NCBI GenBank assembly: GCA_020217165.1
Contig: JAIWOE010000181.1
Coordinates: forward strand, 1-7,477
Reading direction: 5' to 3'
Source of the DNA: Desulfovibrio sp.
GTDB taxonomy: Bacteria > Desulfobacterota > Desulfovibrionia > Desulfovibrionales > Desulfovibrionaceae
Length of the DNA: 7,477 nucleotides
Positions 1-6,572 of this stretch are shown here, one piece after another. A program made the position numbers and the translations under genes. Under the pieces are notes generated by a model. It ran no database searches. It worked only from the letters and a program-made list of their open reading frames with translations, and had not been told where the DNA came from. How positions within the stretch are numbered: the stretch's first letter is position 1; the number at the start of each line of letters is the position of its first letter.

Positions 1-917
1 TGGGGTGGGAACACCGCAACCTCTTTGGCAGCGGCGAGCGCTTGTCCTTGCTGATGGAAGTGTCCATGCTGGAATCCAAGGCCGTGGCAGAATTCCAGAA
101 GCCCAAGTTCCTGCGGCCGGACCAGTCCCTCAAATCCTCCCTTGAAGCCAAAACCGAGGACACCTCGGCCTACGAGGCCGACAGCCTGACCGGCAAGGTG
201 CTCCTGGAACGGGAGCTGGGTCCGCACTGGAGGGTCTCGGCGGGGGTGGCCTTCCGCCAGGCCGACGTGCTGCGCGACGAGGCCCGGCCCGAACAGGATG
301 AGCTCAAATATTCCCTGGCCTCCATCCCCCTGGCCCTGTCCTACGATACCCGGGATTCCGTACTGGACCCCACCCGCGGCGTGCTGCTGGGCTGGCAGGC
401 CGAGCCGTTCTACAGCGTGGGCGAATCCACCATGAGCAGCGACGCCTTCCTCAAGCTGGAGACCCAGGCCCGCGGATTTCTGACCCTCCTGGACAAGCCC
501 CGGCTGGTGCTGGCCGGGCGCGGCACCTTTGGCGCGTTCCTGGGCCTGCCCGGGGAGGAGCTGCCCCCGGTGCTGCGCTACTACACCGGCGGCGGGGGCA
601 CCGTGCGGGGCTACCGCTACCAGACAGCCGGCCCCATGCGCGGCGAGAACCCCATTGGAGGCAGCTATTTGGCGGAAATTTCAGCGGAAATTCGGTTGCG
701 CATCACCGAGGATCTCGGCTTCGTCCCCTTCATTGATGGCGGCAATGTCTACGACACCCTGGACGACCTGGGCGATGGCCTGCTCTGGGGCGGTGGCGCG
801 GGCCTTCGCTATGCCACGCCCATCGGTCCCCTGCGACTGGACGTGGCCTTTCCCTTTGAACAACGCAGCACCGACGACGCCTTCCAGGTGTACGTCAGCG
901 TGGGGCAGGCGTTCTGA
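1..917 (+). CDS. tamA: TamA, outer-membrane beta-barrel component of the translocation and assembly module (5' truncated)
   Basis: This is the C-terminal 304 residues of an Omp85/BamA-superfamily barrel protein. The frame is open from base 3, so the true start and the periplasmic POTRA domains lie to the left of the window. The fragment opens with GWEHRNLFGSGERL, the typical first barrel strand of this superfamily. The hallmark loop-6 motif is VRGYRYQ at fragment residues 201-207 (bases 603-623), preceded by a run of glycines. The strands FVPFIDGGNVYD (240-251) and GGGAGLRYATPIGPLRLDVAFP (263-284, split here as GGGAGLRYATP and IGPLRLDVAFP) are also characteristic. The chain ends FQVYVSVGQAF, an aromatic-terminated beta-signal of the kind the BAM complex recognises. 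By homology TamA sits in the outer membrane and docks TamB through its POTRA domains. The next gene is tamB, which favours TamA over BamA. Without the POTRA count, a generic BamA/TamA family protein remains possible. Confidence 0.93.
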   Translation, partial: GWEHRNLFGSGERLSLLMEVSMLESKAVAEFQKPKFLRPDQSLKSSLEAKTEDTSAYEADSLTGKVLLERELGPHWRVSAGVAFRQADVLRDEARPEQDELKYSLASIPLALSYDTRDSVLDPTRGVLLGWQAEPFYSVGESTMSSDAFLKLETQARGFLTLLDKPRLVLAGRGTFGAFLGLPGEELPPVLRYYTGGGGTVRGYRYQTAGPMRGENPIGGSYLAEISAEIRLRITEDLGFVPFIDGGNVYDTLDDLGDGLLWGGGAGLRYATPIGPLRLDVAFPFEQRSTDDAFQVYVSVGQAF

Positions 918-919
918 CC

Positions 920-3900
920 ATGGCCCTGCAGCGTCGCCATGCCCTGATGCTCCTTGGCGGACTGGCTTCCGCGCCGGCGGTGTTCGTGCTGGCGGCCTGG
1001 CTGGTGCTGCAGACGTCCGCAGCCCACCGGGAGCTGGCCTCCCTGCTGGCCTCCACCCTGGCCAGCGAAAACGGCACGGCGGAGGTCAAGGGCCTCTCGG
1101 GCCAGCTGCCCTTCACCCTCCGCCTGGAGCGTTTTGCCCTGGGCGACGAGCAGGGGTGGTGGCTGGAAATTGATGACCTTTCCCTGGACTGGAATCCCCT
1201 GGCCCTGCTGCGCAGCCGGGTTCGCGTGGCCTCCCTGGCTGCGGCCCACATTCGTCTGGACCGCTTGCCACCCTCCGCACCGGAGGAGGCCCCCCCTGTG
1301 GCGGCAGGCCCCCTCTGGCCGCCGCCACCCCTCTCCCTGCCGGAAATTTTCCTTGATTCATTGGAGGTTGATCGCTTTGAGCTGGGGCAGGCCGTCCTGG
1401 GTCAGGCAGCAGTGTTCCGGGTGTCCGGTTCGGCCACGGGGCGAGGCGAGGCCGTGCAGGCCCGGCTGGATGTCCCCCGCATCGACGGCCACGACTCCGC
1501 CCTGCGCCTGACCGCCCAGGCGGATCTTTTCGCCTGGACCCTGGCCCTGGACGCCCGGCTGCACGAAGCGCCCGGGGGATTGGTGGCCGGCCTGGCCTCC
1601 CTGCCGGCGCACCTGCCCCTGGCCGGCTCCCTCACGGGCCAGGGCACGCTGCAGGACTGGCGCGGCATCCTCGAAGCCCGGGCCGACAATGCCACCCTGC
1701 TGGAAGGGTCGGTGCACCTGGCCGTGCCGCCGCACAAGGAACAGGATGCCCGCATCGCCGTGGATCTCACCGTGCATCCGCAGCCGGAACTGTTGCCGGC
1801 GGACGCCCCCTCCCAGGCCCGCGCCGCCCTGCAGACCCTGGGCCCCGCCGTGCGCCTGACGGCGGACCTGCAGTGCTCCTCGGATCTTGCCAATCTGGAG
1901 ATCGTTTCCATGGCCCTGGACGCCGGCCCGGTGGTCCTTAATAGCCAGGGCGCCCTGACGGAACAGTCCCTGGCCCTGGACGCCACCGTGGCCGCCGCGG
2001 ACCTGGCGCCCCTGGGCCTGCTGGCCGGGGAAGCCCTGGCCGGCGAATTCCAGGCCGTCATCCAGTTGCGTGGCACGCCCCGGGCCCCGTTGCTTTCGGT
2101 GGACGCCACCCTGGGTCAGGCCCGGTTGCCCGGTGTGGCGGCGGCGGCATTGACCATCCAGGCTCGGGCCGAACCCCTGGCCCCCCTGGATCAGCCCTTT
2201 GCCGGCATCAAGACCCAGGGCGTCAGCAACGCCACGGGGCTGGTGCTGGACGGCGCCCCCGTGGCCCTGGGGCCGGCGGTGCAAGCGCAGTGGAACATCG
2301 AGGCCGATCCCCACGGCGGCATGCGCGTGGCCGAGTTGTCCGTGCGCGACGGCGACACCGTGATTTCCGTCAGTGGCCCCATCAATCTTTCCGGGATGCT
2401 GGATCTGCAACTGGCGGCCAGTGGCCTGGATCTGCGCCAACGTCTGCCCGGCGTGCCCCTGACCGGCACGACCTCGGTGCAGGCCACGGCCTCGGGCAAT
2501 CTGGCCCGGCAGCAGGTGGCCCTGAATGCCACCGTGGGCGTGGAGGGGCTGGCCTCCCGGACGCCGGACCTGGAGCCGGCCATGCGCCTGCTGGGTGCGT
2601 CGCCGTCCTTAATTCTGGCGGCGCAGCTGCACAACCGCACCGTGGTGCTGGAGTCTTTGCGCCTTGCCGGGACAACCCTCGAGCTTGACGCCGAGGGCAG
2701 CGTCGATCTGGCCACCGAATCCCTGGATGCCCGCACCCGCGTGCGACTGGCCACCCTGGCGCCCCTGGAAGGGTGGATCGGGCAGCCCATTGCCGGCATC
2801 TGCGAGCTGGATCTCAATGCCACGGGCCCCCTGGCTTCCCCCGTGGCCACCCTGCAGCTGGATGCCCGTCACATTGCCTCCCCGGGCATGGCCCTCAAGC
2901 GCGTCCGTCTTTCGGGCGACCTGCGCGGCGAGGCCGCAGGGGACACCGCGGCTCCGTCGCCACAGGCCCTCCTGGGGGCAATGGCCCTGGACCTGTCCGG
3001 CGACCAGGGGGACTTCGCCCTGCGTACCCGGTATCGATTCCAGGAGCCATTCCTTCGTCTGGACGGCCTGGAGCTGCGCGGCCCGGGCACCTCCCTGGCC
3101 GGAGCCCTGGAGGTGGATCTTCAACGCAGCCTGGCCTCCGGCGCCCTCAAGGGCGGTGCGCAGGATCTGGTTCCCCTGGGTCGGACCCTGGGGCAGCAGC
3201 TGGCGGGCACGGTGCAACTGGCGGCGGAATTCATCGTCGCCGATGGCCGCCAGCACATGGAACTCACGGTGGATGCGGCCCGGGTGCAGGCCGGTGATGC
3301 GGCCCTGGGCCGGCTCAAGCTCGCCGCGTCCCTGCGCAATGTGCTTCAGGCCCCCCAGGGGTCGGTATCCCTCCAGGCCACGACCCTGACCGCCGGTGGC
3401 GCCCGTGTGGGCTCGGCGTCGGTCACGGCCAGGGGTGACGGCGGCAAGATCGCCTTCACCGTGGTTGCCAAGGACGGGGAGGTCGGCGGCGCCCCGTTTG
3501 CCGCGGACCTGGCCGGGGATGTGGCCCTGCCGCAAGGCGGGGTGGACCTGACCCTGTCCCGCCTCTCCGCCGCCTATGCCGGCACACCAGCCAAGCTGCT
3601 GGCCCCACTGCGGGTGAGCCAGCGCGGACCGTCCCTGGAGGTCAAGGGCTTGTCCCTGCAGTATGGACCGGCCAGATTGACGGCCAGCGTGGTGAAGACG
3701 CCGGAAACACTGGCCGGCGAGGCCACGGTGTCCGCCCTGTCCCTGTCCAGACTCCAGGAGTTCGGGGTGTCGGGGATGGAAAATATGCAGGGCGAGGTGC
3801 GGTTGCAGCTGGGGTTGAGCGGCACACCGGCCAGTCCCAGGGCCATGGTGCAGCTCAAGACCACGGGACTGCGCGCCACCGGCGACGCCGTACTGGCGGA

Positions 3901-5383
3901 ACTGCCTGCCCTGACCCTGGATGCTGAGGCCGGCCTGACCCGCGAGGCCCTCAAGGCCACCGTGCGCCTGTCTGGTTTGTCTGGAAAAGCAGGGCAGGGT
4001 GAAAGCGGCGGCGAACCGGTAACGGTAACCATCACCGCCAGCCTGCCAGCCACCTTCGTGCTGGAGCCGTTCCAGTTCCGGCTGGGCGATGGCCCCCTGG
4101 CCGCCTCGGCCAAGGGGGATGTGGACCTGGCCCGTTTCTCCACCATGCTGGAGCACTTCGATGCCCGCTGCCGGGGGCGGCTGGTGCTGGACATGGACGT
4201 GTCAGGGTCCCTGGATGCCCCCCAGGTGCGCGGTGGCATTTCCCTGGAAAAAGGGTTTCTGGAGGCCCTCTCCACGGGCACGGTGCTGGATCCCGTAACC
4301 ATGAACATCCAGGCCAGCAACACCGTCATCGCCCTCACGGCCCTGGATGTGCGGGACCGCGCCGGCGGCCGGCTCCTGGCCAGCGGTTCCCTGCAGTTGG
4401 AGGACGGATTCCCATTTCAGGTCAAGGTGGCCATCAACAACTTCACGCCGGCGCGGCACACGCTGGGCACGGGCAAGCTCAGTGGCGAAGTGGCCGTACT
4501 GGGCACGGCCAAGGGCGGCAAGGCCACGGGCGCCTTGACCATCGCCCCGGCCAGCATCAGCCTGCCCACACGCCTGCCGCCGGACGTGGCCCCGGTGGAC
4601 AAGCTGGAGATCGTCTTCGGCAACGCCACCACGGCCCAGGACGGCGCACCCCGCACCCCGGCGGCCCCGGGCTGGCCCCTGGAGCTGGATGTGCAGGTGC
4701 GTATTCCAAATTCACTGCGAATCCATGGGCTTGGCTTGGATTCCACCTGGGGCGGCAACCTCCGGGTGCAGGGGATGGCAGCCAGACCCAGCCTGGTGGG
4801 CGCCGTGGCGGTTTCGCGCGGGGATGTGAATTTTCTGGGCAAGCGGTTCGTCATTTCCAAGGGCGAGGTGGGATTCGGGGGCGACTGGCCGCCGGATCCG
4901 CTGGTGGTGGTGGAAGCCACCACCGATGCCGGGGACGTCACAGCCATCCTGCAGCTGCAGGGGCATGCCGACGATCTGGACCTCACCCTGAGCTCCAACC
5001 CGGTCCTGCCGCGGGAGGAAGTGCTCTCGCGCATCCTGTTCGGCAGGGATCTGCAGAATCTTTCCGCCCTGCAGGCCGTGCAGCTGGCCAAGGCCGGCAG
5101 CATGCTCCTGGGCAGCTCCGGCGTCTGGGACATGCTGGGCCGCAACGACGAGCTGCTGCCCGGGCTCTCCTTTGGCGGCAGCGGGGACGGAGAGCCGTCG
5201 GCCGTGGGCCGGTTCCTGGACCGCGCCCGCAATTCCATGCGTGTGGACGTGCGTCAGCCCGTGGGCAAGACGAGCAATGAAATCGCCGTGGAAGTGGACA
5301 TTACCAACGACATCATGCTCCATGGCACCGTGGACGACCGCGGCCAGGAAGGGGTTGGCCTGCAGTGGAAGCATGATTATTGA
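920..5383 (+). CDS. tamB: TamB, inner-membrane-anchored periplasmic component of the translocation and assembly module
   Basis: This is a complete 1487-residue protein, longer than E. coli TamB (about 1260). The ATG at 920 follows the tamA stop by two bases, suggesting translational coupling; only a weak GGGGCAGG lies upstream. A second in-frame ATG (Met10, base 947) would lose the basic residues MALQRRHA before the membrane segment, so 920 is preferred. Residues 9-30 form the single inner-membrane anchor. An AsmA-like opening follows (GWWLEIDDLSLDW at 79-91), then a Pro-rich linker (117-142) and a long body of degenerate beta repeats. This body is predicted to fold as the hydrophobic-groove beta-taco seen in TamB and other bridge-like lipid-transfer proteins. 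The conserved C-terminal TamB/DUF490 domain is clear: NFLGKRF (1304-1310), a downstream DPLVVVEA strand, LSRILFGRD (1369-1377) and the terminal GLQWKHDY. By homology the C-terminus contacts TamA. The role is outer-membrane protein assembly and inter-membrane phospholipid transport. Confidence 0.96.
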   Translation: MALQRRHALMLLGGLASAPAVFVLAAWLVLQTSAAHRELASLLASTLASENGTAEVKGLSGQLPFTLRLERFALGDEQGWWLEIDDLSLDWNPLALLRSRVRVASLAAAHIRLDRLPPSAPEEAPPVAAGPLWPPPPLSLPEIFLDSLEVDRFELGQAVLGQAAVFRVSGSATGRGEAVQARLDVPRIDGHDSALRLTAQADLFAWTLALDARLHEAPGGLVAGLASLPAHLPLAGSLTGQGTLQDWRGILEARADNATLLEGSVHLAVPPHKEQDARIAVDLTVHPQPELLPADAPSQARAALQTLGPAVRLTADLQCSSDLANLEIVSMALDAGPVVLNSQGALTEQSLALDATVAAADLAPLGLLAGEALAGEFQAVIQLRGTPRAPLLSVDATLGQARLPGVAAAALTIQARAEPLAPLDQPFAGIKTQGVSNATGLVLDGAPVALGPAVQAQWNIEADPHGGMRVAELSVRDGDTVISVSGPINLSGMLDLQLAASGLDLRQRLPGVPLTGTTSVQATASGNLARQQVALNATVGVEGLASRTPDLEPAMRLLGASPSLILAAQLHNRTVVLESLRLAGTTLELDAEGSVDLATESLDARTRVRLATLAPLEGWIGQPIAGICELDLNATGPLASPVATLQLDARHIASPGMALKRVRLSGDLRGEAAGDTAAPSPQALLGAMALDLSGDQGDFALRTRYRFQEPFLRLDGLELRGPGTSLAGALEVDLQRSLASGALKGGAQDLVPLGRTLGQQLAGTVQLAAEFIVADGRQHMELTVDAARVQAGDAALGRLKLAASLRNVLQAPQGSVSLQATTLTAGGARVGSASVTARGDGGKIAFTVVAKDGEVGGAPFAADLAGDVALPQGGVDLTLSRLSAAYAGTPAKLLAPLRVSQRGPSLEVKGLSLQYGPARLTASVVKTPETLAGEATVSALSLSRLQEFGVSGMENMQGEVRLQLGLSGTPASPRAMVQLKTTGLRATGDAVLAELPALTLDAEAGLTREALKATVRLSGLSGKAGQGESGGEPVTVTITASLPATFVLEPFQFRLGDGPLAASAKGDVDLARFSTMLEHFDARCRGRLVLDMDVSGSLDAPQVRGGISLEKGFLEALSTGTVLDPVTMNIQASNTVIALTALDVRDRAGGRLLASGSLQLEDGFPFQVKVAINNFTPARHTLGTGKLSGEVAVLGTAKGGKATGALTIAPASISLPTRLPPDVAPVDKLEIVFGNATTAQDGAPRTPAAPGWPLELDVQVRIPNSLRIHGLGLDSTWGGNLRVQGMAARPSLVGAVAVSRGDVNFLGKRFVISKGEVGFGGDWPPDPLVVVEATTDAGDVTAILQLQGHADDLDLTLSSNPVLPREEVLSRILFGRDLQNLSALQAVQLAKAGSMLLGSSGVWDMLGRNDELLPGLSFGGSGDGEPSAVGRFLDRARNSMRVDVRQPVGKTSNEIAVEVDITNDIMLHGTVDDRGQEGVGLQWKHDY

Positions 5384-5410
5384 GTTATTTTAGCGTATTG
5401 AATGGCGAGG

Positions 5411-5434
5411 CGCAATGGCGGAAACAGGATTGCG
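5411..5434. repeat. Inverted repeat CGCAAT-N12-ATTGCG
   Basis: Two perfect 6-bp arms (5411-5416 and 5429-5434) are separated by 12 bases. The right arm overlaps the proposed -35 hexamer at 5430, where a repressor site could sit. Arms this short can occur by chance, and I do not recognise a regulator with this half-site. The direct copy AATGGCG at 5401-5407 and 5414-5420 overlaps the left arm. Confidence 0.3.
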
Positions 5435-5458
5435 TCTGCCACGGATCTGGATTATCCT
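5430..5458 (+). promoter_or_regulatory. Weak sigma70-like promoter candidate for the 286-residue gene
   Basis: TTGCGT (5430-5435) and TATCCT (5453-5458) are separated by exactly 17 bp. They match the TTGACA/TATAAT consensus at 3 and 4 of 6 positions. Transcription would start near 5465 and give a leader of about 130 bases. The match is modest, and the main support is its position in the only gap of the cluster. Confidence 0.2.
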
Positions 5459-5468
5459 GTAAGATGCC

Positions 5469-5483
5469 GGGCAGCGTCTGCCT
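5469..5483 (+). repeat. Short hairpin in the putative leader
   Basis: GGCAG (5470-5474) and CTGCC (5478-5482) pair perfectly around a 3-base CGT loop. A possible G-T pair at 5469/5483 makes the stem 6 bp. No run of T follows, so it is not an intrinsic terminator. It would fall at the very start of any transcript from the candidate promoter just upstream. A chance hairpin cannot be excluded. Confidence 0.25.
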
Positions 5484-5555
5484 TCCGCAGGGCGCGTGTT
5501 CCTGGCGCACCCACTGAACCAGCCCATTTCGCAAAAGCTTCTTGATGGTGGCGCG

Positions 5556-5600
5556 ATGGTGCGCAGCACACTCCTCCCAAGCACGCAGATGCATCCATGA
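5556..5600 (+). other. Possible 14-codon leader ORF overlapping the next start codon
   Basis: ATG at 5556 opens a frame reading MVRSTLLPSTQMHP and ends in TGA at 5598-5600. It overlaps the ATG of the 286-residue gene (5597-5599) in an ATGA arrangement. A GGTGG at 5547-5551 lies a few bases upstream as a weak ribosome-binding candidate, whereas the downstream gene has no purine-rich site of its own. This geometry is what terminating-ribosome coupling would look like. In the same frame, a GTG at 5496 could extend it to 34 codons. The peptide resembles nothing I know, and chance is a fair alternative. Confidence 0.2.
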
Positions 5601-6457
5601 AAAAACGCCTCCTTCCGATCCTCGGTGTCCTGCTGCTGGCCTTGCTTGGCGGCGGCTACTATGCCGCGCAGCTGGCAGCCAACCGGCTGGTTGACGAGAA
5701 GCTCCAGGGCGCCCTGGCCCGCCTGGGCGACGCCGCCCGGGTGCAGTATGGGGACCTGCGGGTGAATCTGCTGCGTCAGTCCGTCACCCTGGCCGACGTG
5801 GCCATCCAGCTCAAGGACGGCCGCCACGGCACCATCGGCGCGGTGGTGGTCAAAGACTTCGACCGTAAGCACATGAAGTCTCCGCATTTCCTGGCCCTGG
5901 AGCTGCAGGATCTGACCATCCCCGTAGACGAGCAGAACTTTCGCGGGGAGCTGCCCGCCGTGCAGGAGCTCGGCCTGCCGGCCCTGGTGGTGGATGTGGC
6001 AGTGGACTACCGCTATGAGCCCGACGCCAAACGCTTGGCAGTGCGGGAGTTTGATGTGGATATTGCCGAGGGCGGCTCCTTCCGCATGGCCTTCGCCCTG
6101 GAGAACTTCTCCGTGGAGCAACTCAGGCAGCAGCAGTTCGACGAACTGACCCTTGCGTCCATGTCCTTGCAATACAAGGATAAGACCCTGCTGCGCGGGG
6201 TGCTGTTGGCCGCCGGGGAAGAGGAAAAGGAGCTCTTGCGCTTTGTGGAAGACTGGCTCAGGGAAGAAGTGACCCTGGCTCGCCAGAAGCAGGACACCGC
6301 CGCGGCTGCTTCCCTGGAGGCCCTGTTGGCCTACATCCAGAAGCCGGCCACCTTTTCCATGGACCTTGCCCTCAAGCAGCCCCTGACCATGGCCAAGATC
6401 AATCCCATCAAGAAGATTTCCGAGCTGCTCGGCCTCTTCACCTTCAACATCCGCTAG
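5597..6457 (+). CDS. Uncharacterised membrane-anchored or exported protein, AsmA/TamB-like features
   Basis: I do not recognise a named family for this 286-residue protein. It starts MKKRLLPILG, and a hydrophobic stretch at residues 5-27 would act as an inner-membrane anchor or a signal sequence, placing the rest in the periplasm. Residues 48-70 (VQYGDLRVNLL, then SVTLADVAIQL) look like the opening beta strands of AsmA-type proteins. The middle (130-170) alternates hydrophobic and polar residues as in amphipathic beta strands. Residues about 203-249 break this pattern with a long charged helical stretch (AAGEEEKELLRFVEDWLREE), followed by PATFSMDLALKQPLTM, which returns to strand-like sequence. 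No catalytic motif and no usable lipobox is visible. The ATG at 5597 was chosen because the basic residues precede the hydrophobic run, although there is no clear Shine-Dalgarno site. The protein lies between tamB and a PBP gene, so a small envelope or lipid-handling accessory role is inferred, not shown. Confidence 0.88.
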   Translation: MKKRLLPILGVLLLALLGGGYYAAQLAANRLVDEKLQGALARLGDAARVQYGDLRVNLLRQSVTLADVAIQLKDGRHGTIGAVVVKDFDRKHMKSPHFLALELQDLTIPVDEQNFRGELPAVQELGLPALVVDVAVDYRYEPDAKRLAVREFDVDIAEGGSFRMAFALENFSVEQLRQQQFDELTLASMSLQYKDKTLLRGVLLAAGEEEKELLRFVEDWLREEVTLARQKQDTAAAASLEALLAYIQKPATFSMDLALKQPLTMAKINPIKKISELLGLFTFNIR

Positions 6458-6464
6458 GCCCCGC

Positions 6465-6572
6465 ATGCACTCCACGTCCTTCTTGCGCCATGTTGCGTTG
6501 CTGGCCGCCCTGTGTGGCCTGTGTGGCCTGCCTGTCCTGTCTGACCTGGCCGTGACCACGCCGGCCCTGGCC
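6465..6572 (+). other. Signal-peptide-like N-terminus of the PBP
   Basis: Residues 1-36 have a short n-region with Arg8, a hydrophobic core at about 10-25 (VALLAALCGLCGLPVL), and a polar c-region ending TTPALA before QQAT. The A34-L35-A36 triplet fits the signal peptidase I -3/-1 rule. Class A PBPs normally keep an uncleaved single transmembrane anchor here. The mature part would start just before the conserved LPEFDKVMHYRPALV region (48-62). The same stretch might still act as an anchor if it is not cleaved. Confidence 0.55.

Larger units (their letters stand above)
5384..5596. other. Intergenic region between tamB and the 286-residue gene
   Basis: This 213-bp gap is visibly less GC-biased than the genes around it and is the only sizeable non-coding stretch. 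It begins AT-rich just after the tamB stop. It contains a 6-bp inverted repeat (5411-5434), a weak sigma70-like hexamer pair (5430-5458), a short hairpin (5469-5483), a near-perfect 10-11 bp tandem duplication (5544-5564) and a 14-codon mini-ORF (5556-5600). No U-tract follows any of the hairpins, so I see no intrinsic terminator for tamB. Readthrough from tamAB into the downstream genes is therefore possible. Confidence 0.6.

Noticed and set aside
1900..2000. Repeated CTGGCC and CTGGACGCC words in tamB as DNA repeats
   Set aside because: They follow from strong codon preference on recurring Leu-Ala and Leu-Asp-Ala residues in the beta-repeat body. Spacing is irregular and there is no longer repeat unit.
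2609..4156. Long minus-strand ORF (515 codons) inside tamB, and similar ones at 1358-2440 and 4417-5374
   Set aside because: High-GC coding sequence with strong third-position bias leaves long open frames on the opposite strand. Their translations are Gly/Gln/His- or Arg/Ser-rich low-complexity sequence without motifs, and they lie wholly under a well-supported tamB.
5469..5510. Hairpins after tamB as an intrinsic terminator
   Set aside because: The 5-6 bp stem at 5469-5483 and an imperfect GC-rich pairing at about 5490-5512 are not followed by a T-run.
5544..5564. Tandem GATGGTGGCGC / GATGGTGCGC as a regulatory repeat
   Set aside because: There are only two imperfect copies and no further units. 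A small slippage duplication in the gap explains it.
5550..5565. Sigma54-like promoter (TGGCGCGATGGTGCGC)
   Set aside because: The GG and GC elements are one base too close for the -24/-12 consensus, and the site also overlaps the tandem duplication at 5544-5564.
5385..5594. A 69-codon minus-strand ORF that exactly fills the tamB to 286-residue-gene gap
   Set aside because: Its third codon positions are roughly 60% G+C by eye, much lower than in the real genes here. It has no ribosome-binding site, and the peptide resembles nothing I know. It looks like non-coding sequence open by chance.
6510..6530. Lipobox in the PBP N-terminus (Cys17 or Cys20)
   Set aside because: Leu precedes both cysteines at the -1 position, where Gly, Ala or Ser is required, so lipoprotein processing is unlikely.
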